Below are positions 1 to 8,733 of a stretch of 64,000 nucleotides of DNA, in pieces. The notes beneath the pieces were generated by a model. It was not told the origin of the DNA and ran no database searches. It saw only the letters and a program-made list of their open reading frames with translations. The DNA lies in NCBI GenBank assembly GCA_002256425.1, contig NKIZ01000001.1:1647001-1711000 (forward strand), read 5' to 3'. Source of the stretch: Alphaproteobacteria bacterium PA2 (GTDB lineage: Bacteria > Pseudomonadota > Alphaproteobacteria > Caulobacterales > Caulobacteraceae). Positions within the stretch are counted from its first letter, which is position 1. Each line of letters starts with the position of its first letter. The position numbers and the translations under genes are program-made.

Positions 1-527
1 CGATTGGCCTCGGCCCGGGTCTGAACGGCAAGCGTCTCGTCCTTGACCAGAACCCGGTCAGAGGCGCGGATCAGGACCATGTGAACCTCCACCCGCACTT
101 CAGGCGCCGCCCTGGCGCCCCGGTCGTAGACCGCCTCGAACCTCTGAACATCCAGGCGCAGGGTGTAGTCCGCCCGGGCAGGCTCACCGCGAATGACCAG
201 GCGGGCCGGTCCCGGACCCGCGTTGAAGGCGCCCAGCAGAGCCTCATTGAACAGGGTTTCAGCCGGTTCGGCCCAACGGGCCTGGGCGACATAGGCCACT
301 TCAGACCCGGTCACGGTGAGGATCCGGTCTCCCGCCGCTGCATGGTTGAAACTGCCGCCAGCCCTGACCACCCCAATCCTTGGCCCCGCAGGGTTTGCGC
401 CCGCGATTTCCGCCTGACGCCCGTCGAAACGGTAGAGCTGCGAGGGCTTGGTCTTCGGAAAGACGGTTATGCAGCCGCTGAGCGCCAGGGCCACGACAAC
501 GACGATGAGTTTCGTGATGTGGTTCAT
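1..527 (-). CDS. ABC-type transport auxiliary lipoprotein (LinN/PqiC-like), partial at left edge
   Basis: Reading from the ATG at 527 down to base 1, the frame stays open and encodes a signal peptide with a lipobox ending LALSGC (Cys19), followed by a domain resembling the ABC_trans_aux family (YRFDGRQ early, then a long beta-rich stretch ending in a segment like ADYTLRLDVQRFEAVY). The C-terminus lies outside the window. Its ATG overlaps the stop of the MCE protein gene (ATGA at 524-527), so it is the last seen gene of the permease-ATPase-MCE-lipoprotein operon. Known family role: outer-membrane-anchored partner of MCE transporters, as LinN in the LinKLMN system. The substrate cannot be told from the sequence. 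Confidence 0.82.
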   Translation of the reverse strand, partial: MNHITKLIVVVVALALSGCITVFPKTKPSQLYRFDGRQAEIAGANPAGPRIGVVRAGGSFNHAAAGDRILTVTGSEVAYVAQARWAEPAETLFNEALLGAFNAGPGPARLVIRGEPARADYTLRLDVQRFEAVYDRGARAAPEVRVEVHMVLIRASDRVLVKDETLAVQTRAEAN

Positions 528-1462
528 GGCCTGACCTCTTTCTCGGCGGCGGGCGACTTGGCCACCAATGCCTGGGGATTTGCCTCCAGTTCCCTGACCA
601 GCCGGTCCAGGGATTGGGCGGTGGATTGCAGGGAACTGACCGCCGCCGTCAGCTGGGGCAGGCCATTGGCGGCGAACTCACTGGTGGGCCCGTCCAGCTT
701 GCCCATCATGCCCCTCAGGTCCTTGGCGGCGCTTTGCGCTTCGATGGCGGCGTCGGCGACGGACTTGAGGCTGCGCTGGCCATCGCCGTCCAGCAGGGTC
801 TGGCCGGCTGAAGAAAGGGCGGTGATCTGCTGGGCGGCGGCGTCGATGCTCTGCAAGGCGGCCTGGGCGTCGCCGAACAGCTGCTTTTTGGCGGCCAGCT
901 CGGCCGTGACGGTCTGGGTGTCATCCAGGGCCTTGCCGAAGGTCTTGATGTTCTGGTCCGAGAGGACCCGATTGACCCGGTCCAGGGCCTCGACGGTCCG
1001 CGCCAGCACAGTGCCACCGCCCTCGAGCAGGTCGGAGAGGGCGCTGCGACGGGACAGGATCAGAGGGATCTTGCCGATGGGCGTCTTGTCCTTCAGCAGG
1101 GGTTGGTTCGGCGAGCCTGCCGAGATCTGGATGAAGCTGACGCCGGTAATGCCCAGGGGTTCGATCGTGGCGTAGGAGTCGGCGCGAACGGGAACATCCG
1201 AACCCATGCGGACGTGGGCTGTCACATTCTTGGGGTCGGCCTTGGCCAGTTCGATCTTGGTGATTTCGCCGACCTTGATCCCGTTAAATCGCACCTCGCC
1301 GCCCTGGCTGAGGCCGTTGATCGGGCCCGGGAAGTTAATGTCATAGAGGTTGAAGTCGCGGTTCAGGCTGATACGCGCCAGCCAGACCGAAAAGATCACG
1401 ACCCCGAAGAACAGCAAAAGGGTCGATAGACCGACAACTGCGTAGTTTGCGTCTTTTTCCAT
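524..1462 (-). CDS. mlaD: MCE (MlaD) family protein of an ABC lipid/solvent transporter
   Basis: A 312-residue protein with a short cytoplasmic N-terminus, one membrane segment at about residues 7-30 (VVGLSTLLLFFGVVIFSVWL), and a single MCE domain at about 38-115, marked by the typical NGLSQGGEVRFNGIKVGEI stretch. The rest is a long alanine-rich helical region (about 130-300), expected for a MlaD-type protein that forms a hexameric ring in the periplasm and carries lipids between membranes. The start overlaps the upstream ATPase stop (ATGA at 1459-1462 region) and its stop overlaps the lipoprotein start. Domain content fits LinM/MlaD. Which lipid or hydrophobic compound is moved is not shown. 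Length and order are normal for the alphaproteobacterial form. Confidence 0.93.
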   Translation of the reverse strand: MEKDANYAVVGLSTLLLFFGVVIFSVWLARISLNRDFNLYDINFPGPINGLSQGGEVRFNGIKVGEITKIELAKADPKNVTAHVRMGSDVPVRADSYATIEPLGITGVSFIQISAGSPNQPLLKDKTPIGKIPLILSRRSALSDLLEGGGTVLARTVEALDRVNRVLSDQNIKTFGKALDDTQTVTAELAAKKQLFGDAQAALQSIDAAAQQITALSSAGQTLLDGDGQRSLKSVADAAIEAQSAAKDLRGMMGKLDGPTSEFAANGLPQLTAAVSSLQSTAQSLDRLVRELEANPQALVAKSPAAEKEVRP

Positions 1463-2247
1463 CAGGCGAGCGTCCTGTGTTTTTGGCCCGCAGCGCGTCC
1501 GCGCGGTCCCAGAAAGTATTCCTGAATCCAGGGATGGTCAGATTGCTCCAGGGTTTCCACCGGAGCGACCTCAACCACCTTCTTGTCAGCCAGCACCGCC
1601 ACGCGGTCGGTGATGGTGTAGAGGCTGTCCAGGTCGTGGGTGATCATGAAGACGGTCAGGGACAGGCTGCGGGACAGGTCCAGGATCATCTCGTCAAAGG
1701 CAGCCGCAGCAATGGGATCCAGTCCCGCCGTTGGCTCATCAAGGAACAGCAGGTCCGGATCCAGCACCAGCGCCCGGGCCAGCCCGACCCGCTTGCGCAT
1801 GCCGCCTGATAGCTCGGAGGGCTTCTGAAGGGCGACGTCGGGGGCCAGGCCAACCAGACCGATCCGCAGGTCGGCCAACTCGTGGATGGTCGAGCGGGAC
1901 AGGTCCGTATGCTCATAGAGGGGGGCGGCGACGTTCTCGCGGACGGTCAGGTTCGAGAACAGGGCGCCCTGCTGGAACAGCACGCCCCAGCGGCGCTCGA
2001 TGTCGCTCCAGCCCTTGCGATTGGCGGTGTGAATATCCTGGCCAAACACCTTGACCTGGCCGCCCTCGGGGCTTTTCAGGCCAATGACCGTATTGAGCAG
2101 GACCGATTTGCCGGTGCCTGACCCGCCGACGACGCCAAGGATTTCTCCTCGCTCCACCGACAGGTTCAGGTGGTCGTGGATACGATGCTCGCCGAACTGC
2201 GACACCAGATCAACGATCTCGATGACTGGATCAGACGCCCCGGTCAC
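1462..2247 (-). CDS. mlaF: ABC transporter ATP-binding protein (MlaF/LinL-like)
   Basis: A 261-residue ABC ATPase with every catalytic motif visible: Walker A GGSGTGKS at 41-48, Q-loop in FQQGALF near 91, signature LSGGM at 146-150, Walker B LLFLDE at 166-171 and the H-loop His204 (MITHD). It powers the MCE transporter encoded on both sides. The start codon is GTG (2245-2247), in a GTGA overlap with the stop of the permease gene; translational coupling is likely. Sequence around the signature (ELSGGMRKRVGLARAL) is typical of the MlaF group rather than of amino-acid or peptide importers. The operon order permease-ATPase-MCE-lipoprotein matches linKLMN of sphingomonads, known there for solvent tolerance and hexachlorocyclohexane use. 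Confidence 0.95.
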   Translation of the reverse strand: MTGASDPVIEIVDLVSQFGEHRIHDHLNLSVERGEILGVVGGSGTGKSVLLNTVIGLKSPEGGQVKVFGQDIHTANRKGWSDIERRWGVLFQQGALFSNLTVRENVAAPLYEHTDLSRSTIHELADLRIGLVGLAPDVALQKPSELSGGMRKRVGLARALVLDPDLLFLDEPTAGLDPIAAAAFDEMILDLSRSLSLTVFMITHDLDSLYTITDRVAVLADKKVVEVAPVETLEQSDHPWIQEYFLGPRGRAAGQKHRTLA

Positions 2248-3359
2248 AGGTCCATCTCCATATAGAGGAGGGCGAACAGGGCATCGATCATGATGATGGC
2301 GAAGGTGGCGTGAACGACGGCGGCGGTCACCCTGCGGCCCAGGGACTCGACATCGCCGCCGACTTCCAGGCCCTGGCGACAGCCTATGCCCGCGATGACG
2401 GCGGCCATGACCGGCGCCTTGGACATGCCGATCCAGAAGTGGGTAGGTCCCACATTGTCGAGGATGCGCTGCAGGAAGAAGGCCGGACCGACCCCAAGGA
2501 TTGACCAGGTGATCAGCAGCCCCCCGAACAGACCGGCCAGGGTTGCGACAAAGGTCAGGAGCGGAACCGTCACCAGCAGCGCGGCGAAACGTGGGAAAAC
2601 CAGGGCCTCGAACGGATCTATGCCCAGCACCAGCATGGCGTCGATTTCCTGGTTCATCTTCATCGAGCCGATTTCAGCGGCGAAGGCGGATGCCGATCGG
2701 CCCGCGAGCAGAATGGCGGCGATGACGATGTTGAATTCCCGCAGGACGGCTATGCCGATCAGGTCCACGGAAAACACCTCGGCGCCAAATTGCCGGAGGG
2801 TGTTGACCCCCAGGAGGCCGACGACAGCGCCAATGAAGAAGGATGTGGTCGCGACAATGGGCACGGCGTCCAGTCCTGCCCGCTCCGCAAGGGAGAAGCA
2901 GGCCGCCCACCGCACCTTCTGGGGCCTGACGATCGAACGACCCAGGACCACCAGCAGGTGGCCCACAAAGACCATGGTGTCGATGAATTCCCGCCACAAC
3001 TCGATCACGCCGCGACCAATGCGGATGGTCATTTCGTGGAAGCCGCGGGGCGGAAGCTTTTCCCTGACCCTGGCGTTGGTGGCCTTGGAGACCAGTTCCA
3101 GCAGTCTTCTGACCTCTGGCCGTCCCTGAGTGGCCGTCAGGTCCAGGCGTTCTCCGGCCGCGCGGATCAGCAGATAGGCGGCCGTCGTGTCCATGCGCTC
3201 GACGCCGGAAAGATCGAGGCTGAAGGGCCCCACCGTGGCCAGGCTTTTGGCCAGGTCCCGGCCGGCATCGTCCACGCCGGAGCCAGACCACTTGCCCGTG
3301 AGGGAGACGGTCGTTCCCTCCGGAGTCTGGTTCACACGGAATTCGGCGGGTTGATCCAT
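2244..3359 (-). CDS. mlaE: MlaE-type permease with N-terminal STAS domain
   Basis: I place the start at the ATG at 3359 (MDQPAEF), giving 371 residues; the open frame runs further upstream but that extension has no domain character. Residues about 10-95 form a STAS-like domain (FSLDLSGVERMDTTAAYLL), which in the gamma-proteobacterial system is a separate protein, MlaB. Residues about 115-365 are the MlaE permease with several membrane segments and the family signature around ILLAGRSASAFAAEIGSMKM. It is the inner-membrane channel of the MCE transporter and the first gene of the operon. A 177-bp gap separates it from a divergent YdcF-like gene, so the promoter should lie there. STAS-MlaE fusions are common in alphaproteobacteria. 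Confidence 0.93.
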   Translation of the reverse strand: MDQPAEFRVNQTPEGTTVSLTGKWSGSGVDDAGRDLAKSLATVGPFSLDLSGVERMDTTAAYLLIRAAGERLDLTATQGRPEVRRLLELVSKATNARVREKLPPRGFHEMTIRIGRGVIELWREFIDTMVFVGHLLVVLGRSIVRPQKVRWAACFSLAERAGLDAVPIVATTSFFIGAVVGLLGVNTLRQFGAEVFSVDLIGIAVLREFNIVIAAILLAGRSASAFAAEIGSMKMNQEIDAMLVLGIDPFEALVFPRFAALLVTVPLLTFVATLAGLFGGLLITWSILGVGPAFFLQRILDNVGPTHFWIGMSKAPVMAAVIAGIGCRQGLEVGGDVESLGRRVTAAVVHATFAIIMIDALFALLYMEMDL

Positions 3360-3536
3360 CAGCTCTTCGGTTTTGCCGCAGGAGGCTCGGGGAGGGGTGC
3401 CGCCCGGGTGAGTCCGGGTCAGGCCAAGGTGTACAGGCTTCTTGGGCCCTCGCCAAAGGTGAAACACGCCTGCGACATTGATGGTTCCTCTTTGCCCGGA
3501 CTGGCGTCATTGGCGCTTCGGCGGCAGACTGCAGCC

Positions 3537-4055
3537 ATGCATTCGGCCATCGTCATACTAGGGGCCGCCGTCCGGCCGGATGGCGCGCCAAGCCCCAGCC
3601 TGCACAGGCGAACCCTGTACGGCCTGGAAGCCGCCCGACGGGCGCCAGACGCGCCGATCTTCTGTTCGGGGGGGCCTGGCAGGCACGGCCCTTCGGAAGC
3701 TTCCGTCATGAGGCGTATCCTCATCTCCGAGGGCGTCCCGCCGGAACGGCTGACCCTGGACGAAGACAGCCGCGATACGCTCCAGAATGTTGTCGCCGCC
3801 GCCCGCTTCATCAGGATCTCTGGCCTGGAAGGCGCTGTCATCTGCACGGACGTCTACCATGCGCCCAGGGTCGCCATGCTGTTCCGGGCGCTTGGGGTTT
3901 CCTCAGAAAGGGGTCCGCTCGCCCGCGGCCGGGGGACGACCTCCCTTGCGCACTGGAGCTTCATGACCCTTCGGGAGGTGGCCGCCTATGCCTATGATTT
4001 TGCGGTAATAATGCACCGGGCCCCTGAGCTTCGAGAGGTTATTTCCCGGGCCTAA
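3537..4055 (+). CDS. YdcF/SanA family protein (DUF218)
   Basis: A 172-residue protein starting at the ATG at 3537 (MHSAIVILGAAV). The open frame extends far upstream but that part is antisense to the permease gene. Visible DUF218 features are the N-terminal strand IVILGAAVRPDG, a SGG turn (FCSGGPGRHG), and the central segment PPERLTLDEDSRDTLQNVVAAARF followed by CTDVYHAPRVAMLF. Members are membrane-associated or cytoplasmic proteins linked to envelope integrity and vancomycin resistance in enterobacteria, but their chemistry is poorly known. No signal peptide is evident. It stands alone, divergent from the MCE operon and about 100 bp before the carrier-protein cluster, so a link with either neighbour is unproven. 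Confidence 0.82.
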   Translation: MHSAIVILGAAVRPDGAPSPSLHRRTLYGLEAARRAPDAPIFCSGGPGRHGPSEASVMRRILISEGVPPERLTLDEDSRDTLQNVVAAARFIRISGLEGAVICTDVYHAPRVAMLFRALGVSSERGPLARGRGTTSLAHWSFMTLREVAAYAYDFAVIMHRAPELREVISRA

Positions 4056-4159
4056 GCTGCTGAAAGTCCACAGACTTTATTTACCAAGTTCAGTGAGCCC
4101 CGGTTTACGAGCCTGCTGTACGAAGAGGGTTAGAAAATAAGGTTTCAAGGCGTTTCATC

Positions 4160-4405
4160 ATGAACGAGCAAATTCGGGAAATCGTCGCCAGGCACGGCGG
4201 TCTGGCGGTTGATGTCGCCGGTCTGGACGAAGCGGCGGATCTTTATGAAGCGGGCATGACCTCTTTTGCTTCAGTCGACCTGATGCTGGGGCTTGAAGAG
4301 GCTTTCGACATCGAATTCCCTGACGCCCTGCTGACCCGCAAGACCTTCGCCTCGATCAGTTCCATCGCCGAGGCCGTGACCAAGCTCAGCGCCAAGGCGG
4401 CTTGA
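4160..4405 (+). CDS. Acyl-carrier-protein-like protein, partner of the aminoacyl:CP ligase
   Basis: An 81-residue protein with the four-helix carrier-protein pattern. The phosphopantetheine attachment site is read as Ser35 in [13 protein letters not shown]; the usual DSL is replaced by TSF, as expected for the specialised carrier proteins that pair with aminoacyl:carrier-protein ligases. The helix after the site ([16 protein letters not shown]) is acidic, which is normal. It lies only 4 nt before the ligase gene, so the two are almost certainly co-translated. Known from Bradyrhizobium and Agrobacterium relatives: the holo-carrier protein receives glycine or alanine as a thioester. The final acceptor of that amino acid is not known to me. 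It is not the housekeeping fatty-acid ACP, judging from its motif and context. Confidence 0.88.
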   Translation: MNEQIREIVARHGGLAVDVAGLDEAADLYEAGMTSFASVDLMLGLEEAFDIEFPDALLTRKTFASISSIAEAVTKLSAKAA

Positions 4406-4409
4406 TCCC

Positions 4410-5318
4410 ATGACCGATCAGCCCAGCTTCCTGCAGCAACTGTTTGATCGGGGATATCTGATCCCTTCCGGTGTTCCGGGGCTGTTCGGACGTGGCGAAG
4501 TCTATGAGTCGGTCATATCCGCTTTTGACGGCCTGATTTCCCGCGTGGTCAAGGACGACAGGGCCGAGAAGATTTCCTTCCCGCCCGGCATGAACCGGAC
4601 CCAGTTCGAGAAGAGCGGCTATCTCAAGAGTTTCCCCCAGCTGGCCGGGGCGGTTCACAGCTTCTGCGGCAACGACCACGACCATGGCGAACTCCTTCGG
4701 GAACTGGATGAAGGCGGCGACTGGACCAAGGGCCTGGCCTGTACGGACGTCGCCCTGACGCCGGCCACCTGTTATCCGGTCTATCCGGTCATGGCGGCCA
4801 GAGGCCCCCTGCCGGAAGGCGGCCGGGTGTTTGACCTGCAATCCTATTGTTTCCGGCACGAGCCTTCGGAAGATCCTGCACGCATGCAGATGTTCCGGAT
4901 CCGGGAGTTTGTGCGGGCTGGAACCCAGGACGAGGTGCTGGCCTTCCGCGAGACCTGGCTGAAGCGTGGCCGGGAAATGATGGGCGCCGTCGGACTGCCC
5001 CTCGACATCGATCTGGCCAATGACCCCTTCTTCGGCCGGGGCGGACGGCTGATGCGGGCCGGACAAAGGGAGCAGGAACTTAAGTTCGAGCTGCTGGTCC
5101 AGATCGCCAATCCGGCCGGGCCGACGGCGATCATGAGCTTCAACTATCACCAGGAACACTTCGGCGAGACCTGGGGCATCCATACCGCCGACGGCGGTGT
5201 CGCCCAGACGGCCTGCACGGGGTTCGGTATGGACCGCATCGCCCTGGCATTGCTGAAGCATCACGGCCTCGACCTCGACGCCTGGCCGAAGTCGGTGCGC
5301 GACACCCTCTGGGGCTGA
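4410..5318 (+). CDS. Amino acid--[acyl-carrier-protein] ligase (truncated seryl-tRNA synthetase homologue)
   Basis: A 302-residue class II synthetase-like catalytic core without a tRNA-binding arm. Motif 2 is visible in [23 protein letters not shown] and motif 3 in [13 protein letters not shown]. Three probable zinc ligands are Cys121, Glu166 and Cys269. Their spacing equals that of the Cys131/Glu176/Cys279 set I recall for Bradyrhizobium Bll0957, each shifted by exactly ten residues. The family activates a small amino acid with ATP and loads it onto a carrier protein instead of tRNA. The gene sits between the carrier-protein gene (4 nt) and a DUF1839 gene (5 nt). Whether this one prefers glycine or alanine cannot be told by eye. 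Confidence 0.92.
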   Translation: MTDQPSFLQQLFDRGYLIPSGVPGLFGRGEVYESVISAFDGLISRVVKDDRAEKISFPPGMNRTQFEKSGYLKSFPQLAGAVHSFCGNDHDHGELLRELDEGGDWTKGLACTDVALTPATCYPVYPVMAARGPLPEGGRVFDLQSYCFRHEPSEDPARMQMFRIREFVRAGTQDEVLAFRETWLKRGREMMGAVGLPLDIDLANDPFFGRGGRLMRAGQREQELKFELLVQIANPAGPTAIMSFNYHQEHFGETWGIHTADGGVAQTACTGFGMDRIALALLKHHGLDLDAWPKSVRDTLWG

Positions 5319-5323
5319 TCCCC

Positions 5324-6286
5324 ATGGCGGCGCGCTTCCCAGGCCTGGACCCGGCGACCTATCAGCGCCACTCCATGCACGCCCTCGAGCGGGCCTGGCC
5401 GGAAAGCAATTGCTATTCAGACCTCTGGGTCGAACTCCTGCACGCCTATGGCGTCGGGCCGCAGGGCATATTCGGATCTGCGGTCACCCAGGACTATGAG
5501 GGTGACCAGTTCACCTTCACCAAACCCCTGCTGGAAGACATCGAGCGCCTGCACGGCCTGCAGGTCCAGGAACTCGCCATCTATGATGATCTGGCGGTTC
5601 ACATTGACCGGCAACTCGCCCAGGGACGACTGAGCATTGTCGAGGTCGACAGCTATTTCCTGCCTGACACCCGGGGGCTCACTTACAGACTGGCCCACGG
5701 CAAGACATCGGTGATCTTCAACCACCTGGACATCGAGGCCCGGCGGGCGGGCTATTTCCATGGTCCGGGTTATCACAGCCTGGAGGGTGAGGACTTCGAG
5801 GGAGTGTTCCAGGGGTATGGCGACGGGGTCACGCCCTTCCTGCCCTATGTGGAGTTCATCAAGGAGCCAGCAGGCGGCGCCAGGCCAGCCGATCGCACAG
5901 AAGCCGGGCTTCTCCTGCAACGGCATCTGGCCCGGCGTCCGGTCTCCAATCCCCTGAAGCGGTTCCAGGCGGATTTTCCGACCCAGGCCGAAGCAGTGTC
6001 CCGGCGGGAGCCGGCCTTCTTCCATCTCTATGCCTTCAACACCCTGCGCCAGTTCGGCGCGAACTTCCTGTTGCTCAGCGACCATCTGGCCTGGCTGGAT
6101 CCGGAAGCCGCGGGCGTGGCGCCTGCGGACGTGATCGCTCAGACGGCCAAGGCCTGCCAGTTCCAGCTGGCCCGGGCCTGCGCCCGCAAGAAGTTCGATA
6201 CCCTGGCCGGGGCCCTGGAGCCTGCGGTTGAGGCCTGGGATCAGCTCATGGCCGACCTCGACTCCCGGTGGGGCAGGGCGGCCTGA
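5324..6286 (+). CDS. DUF1839 family protein, probable downstream partner of the aminoacyl carrier protein
   Basis: A 320-residue protein that I recognise as DUF1839 from its N-terminal region (YQRHSMHALERAWPESNCYSDLWVELL) and from VDSYFLPDTRGLTYRLAHGKTSVIFNHLD. No signal peptide or membrane segment is seen. The segment at about 100-115 holds conserved-looking Asp, Ser, Tyr and Phe residues and resembles a papain-like or transferase active-site region, but I cannot assign catalysis. From memory, DUF1839 genes are found beside aminoacyl:carrier-protein ligases in alphaproteobacteria, so the best inference is an enzyme that takes the aminoacyl group from the carrier protein and passes it to an acceptor. 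It is flanked by 5-nt and 4-nt gaps within one operon. Confidence 0.85.
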   Translation: MAARFPGLDPATYQRHSMHALERAWPESNCYSDLWVELLHAYGVGPQGIFGSAVTQDYEGDQFTFTKPLLEDIERLHGLQVQELAIYDDLAVHIDRQLAQGRLSIVEVDSYFLPDTRGLTYRLAHGKTSVIFNHLDIEARRAGYFHGPGYHSLEGEDFEGVFQGYGDGVTPFLPYVEFIKEPAGGARPADRTEAGLLLQRHLARRPVSNPLKRFQADFPTQAEAVSRREPAFFHLYAFNTLRQFGANFLLLSDHLAWLDPEAAGVAPADVIAQTAKACQFQLARACARKKFDTLAGALEPAVEAWDQLMADLDSRWGRAA

Positions 6287-6290
6287 ATTC

Positions 6291-8681
6291 ATGGCCCGCA
6301 TCAACAGCATGACGGGCCAGACCCGGTCGCCGCTTTCCGAAGGCTGGACCCTGGCCCTGACAGAGGCCGGAGCATGCCCGGATCCCTCAGCGGCCTCACG
6401 ACGGGTTGACTGGATCCCCGCCCGGGCGCCGGGAACTACTGCCGGGGCCTTGCGGGATGCAGGTCGATCCTTTGACCGATTGACGGAGCAGGATGTCTGG
6501 TGGCGGCGCGATGTGGACCTGTCTGGTCCCGGAAGCCTGAGGTTTGAGGGGCTGGCCGGTCTTGCCGAGGTCTGGCTGGACGGCAAGCTGGTCCTCACTT
6601 CAACCTCCATGTTCCTGGCCCATGAGGTCGAACTTCCTCCTGAGGGGGTGAAGACCCTCTGGCTGGCCTTCCGGGCCATGGCGCCACACCTGGAGCGCAA
6701 ACTTCCGAGGGCCCGCTGGCGCCCTCGGATGATCGACCATCAGGGCCTGCGCGGGGTGCGAACGTCCCTGATCGGCCATGTGCCTGGATGGAGTCCGGTC
6801 TTCGAAACCATCGGCCCCTGGCGACCGATCGTGGCTCTCGGTCGGCCGACGCTCAGGATCGAAAACCTCGACATCAAGACGGGATATGATGGGGGACGGG
6901 CGTGGATCTCAGCGGAGATCGCGGGCGTCGATATTTCCTCTGCTCCGGTCCTGGTCTGTGATGAGCGAAGGCTGGCTCTGACGTCCATGGGCGCCGGGCG
7001 GTATGCGGGCCGCATGGCCCTGTCCGGCGTTCGTCCCTGGTGGCCGCATACCCATGGGGACCAACCTCTCTATCCCGTCAAGCTTCAGGTCGGCGACACC
7101 ATCCTTGATCTGGTGCGCACCGGCTTTCGCGACATCGCTGTGGACAGGGGCGAAGACGGGCAGGGGTTCCAGCTTCGCATCAACGGTGTTCCGGTCTTCG
7201 CCCGCGGCGCCGTCTGGACCAGTTCAGATCCCGTCGGCCGGTCCTGTGACCGGGATCATTACGCCCCCCTGATCGCCCGGGCCAAGGCGGCCGGAATGAA
7301 CATGCTGCGGCTGAGCGGAACCGGCGCCTATGAGGGCCGGGCCTTCCATGACCTGTGCGATGAGCTGGGGATACTGGTCTGGCAGGATTTCATGTTCGCC
7401 AATTTCGACTATCCGGCTTCCGATCCTGACTTCGCCCGGGAGGTCGATCTTGAACTGGCCCAGGTGCTGTCTGACCGTCAGCTCTCGCCTTCACTTGCCG
7501 TGATCTGCGGCGGCAGCGAGGTGCACCAGCAGGCGGCGATGATGGGGCTTAGGGAAGAAAACTACGCCAGCCATCTGTTTGACGAGATCATGCCCAGGGC
7601 GGCGGCCCTGTGGCGGCCGGATGTTCCCTTTGTCCCCAACTCCCCCAGCGGCGGCGCCTTGCCTTTCGTGGTCGACAGCGGCGTGGGGCACTATTACGGG
7701 GTCGGCGCCTATCTGCGGCCCCTTGAGGATGCCCGCCGGGCCAATGTGCGGTTTGCCTCCGAGTGCCTGGCCTTCGCCAATCTGCCAGACGGCCCGGTGA
7801 CGGATCGGGGCCTTGGGGTTCCCAGAGATCTGGGCGCCGACTGGGATTTCGCAGATGTCCGGGATTACTATCTGGGAAGGCTCTATGGAGAAGACCCCGC
7901 CGGGCTGCTGGCCCGGGATCCAGTCCTCTACGCCGATTTATGCAATGCAGCTGTATCGGAAATCATGGAGGCGACCTTCGCCGAGTGGCGACGTCCCGCT
8001 TCCGCGTGCGGCGGCGGCCTGGTCTGGACCTTCCAGGATCTGGAGCCCGGGGCCGGGTGGGGCGTTCTGGATTGCAATGGGCGGCCGAAGGCGGTCTGGT
8101 ATGCCCTGAAGCGCGCCTTCCGGCCGATCCAGCTGACCCTGACAGACGAGGGCGTCAATGGTCTGGCCGTGCACGTCCTCAATGAAACAAACAGGTCCCG
8201 TACTCTGGTTCTGGAGTTCACCTGCCTGCGGGATGGGGCGACGCCGGTTCTGTCTGTCACCCACGACATCGAAGCGCCGGCGCACAGTGGCCAGACCCTG
8301 TCGGCCTTCGCCCTGATCGGCCGGTTTTTCGACCTGACCTATGCTTACAGGTTCGGCCCGCCGGGCCATGACGTCTCCATCGCCCGGTTGCGGGGCGAGG
8401 ATGGCGAGGTGCTGGCAGAGGCCTTCCACTTCCCTGGAGAGCGCCTTCGGACACCCGATGATGTGCAATTGACGGCCTCGCTCGATGGCCATGTCCTGCG
8501 GCTCGCCTCGCAGAAATTCCTGCCGTCGCTGCGCGTTGAAGCGCCAGGTTTTGAGCCCTCTGACAACGGGTTTCATCTGGCGCCGGGCATAGAGAAAGTG
8601 GTCCGCCTGACCGGTCCTGGGAACAGGGTTCCAGCGGGCAGGGTGCTCGCCCCCGGCGGCAGGATTGTCGCCGAGTTCTGA
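6291..8681 (+). CDS. Glycoside hydrolase family 2, beta-mannosidase-like
   Basis: A 796-residue protein starting at the ATG at 6291, 4 nt after the DUF1839 gene. It has the GH2 layout: a sugar-binding jelly-roll (about 20-170, with WWRRDVDLSGPGSLRFEGL and AEVWLDGKLV), an Ig-like domain, a TIM barrel (about 270-600) and C-terminal beta domains. The beta-mannosidase-type tail WTFQDLEPGAGWGVLDCNGR is clear. The nucleophile is probably Glu491 (FASECLAF) and the acid/base Glu410. The residue before Glu410 is Ser, whereas most GH2 enzymes have Asn there (GNNE). No signal peptide is visible, so it is likely cytoplasmic. Its place in the aminoacyl carrier operon suggests a glycan or glycoside intermediate; the true substrate is unknown. 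Confidence 0.87.
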   Translation: MARINSMTGQTRSPLSEGWTLALTEAGACPDPSAASRRVDWIPARAPGTTAGALRDAGRSFDRLTEQDVWWRRDVDLSGPGSLRFEGLAGLAEVWLDGKLVLTSTSMFLAHEVELPPEGVKTLWLAFRAMAPHLERKLPRARWRPRMIDHQGLRGVRTSLIGHVPGWSPVFETIGPWRPIVALGRPTLRIENLDIKTGYDGGRAWISAEIAGVDISSAPVLVCDERRLALTSMGAGRYAGRMALSGVRPWWPHTHGDQPLYPVKLQVGDTILDLVRTGFRDIAVDRGEDGQGFQLRINGVPVFARGAVWTSSDPVGRSCDRDHYAPLIARAKAAGMNMLRLSGTGAYEGRAFHDLCDELGILVWQDFMFANFDYPASDPDFAREVDLELAQVLSDRQLSPSLAVICGGSEVHQQAAMMGLREENYASHLFDEIMPRAAALWRPDVPFVPNSPSGGALPFVVDSGVGHYYGVGAYLRPLEDARRANVRFASECLAFANLPDGPVTDRGLGVPRDLGADWDFADVRDYYLGRLYGEDPAGLLARDPVLYADLCNAAVSEIMEATFAEWRRPASACGGGLVWTFQDLEPGAGWGVLDCNGRPKAVWYALKRAFRPIQLTLTDEGVNGLAVHVLNETNRSRTLVLEFTCLRDGATPVLSVTHDIEAPAHSGQTLSAFALIGRFFDLTYAYRFGPPGHDVSIARLRGEDGEVLAEAFHFPGERLRTPDDVQLTASLDGHVLRLASQKFLPSLRVEAPGFEPSDNGFHLAPGIEKVVRLTGPGNRVPAGRVLAPGGRIVAEF

Positions 8682-8733
8682 CTTTAACTCCTGGCCTTAA
8701 ATCACGCCAGAACAGGTTATTAGTCGATTTATC

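Noticed and set aside
81-1175. Plus-strand open frame of 364 codons
   Set aside because: It is opposite the MCE protein and lipoprotein genes and has no domain character.
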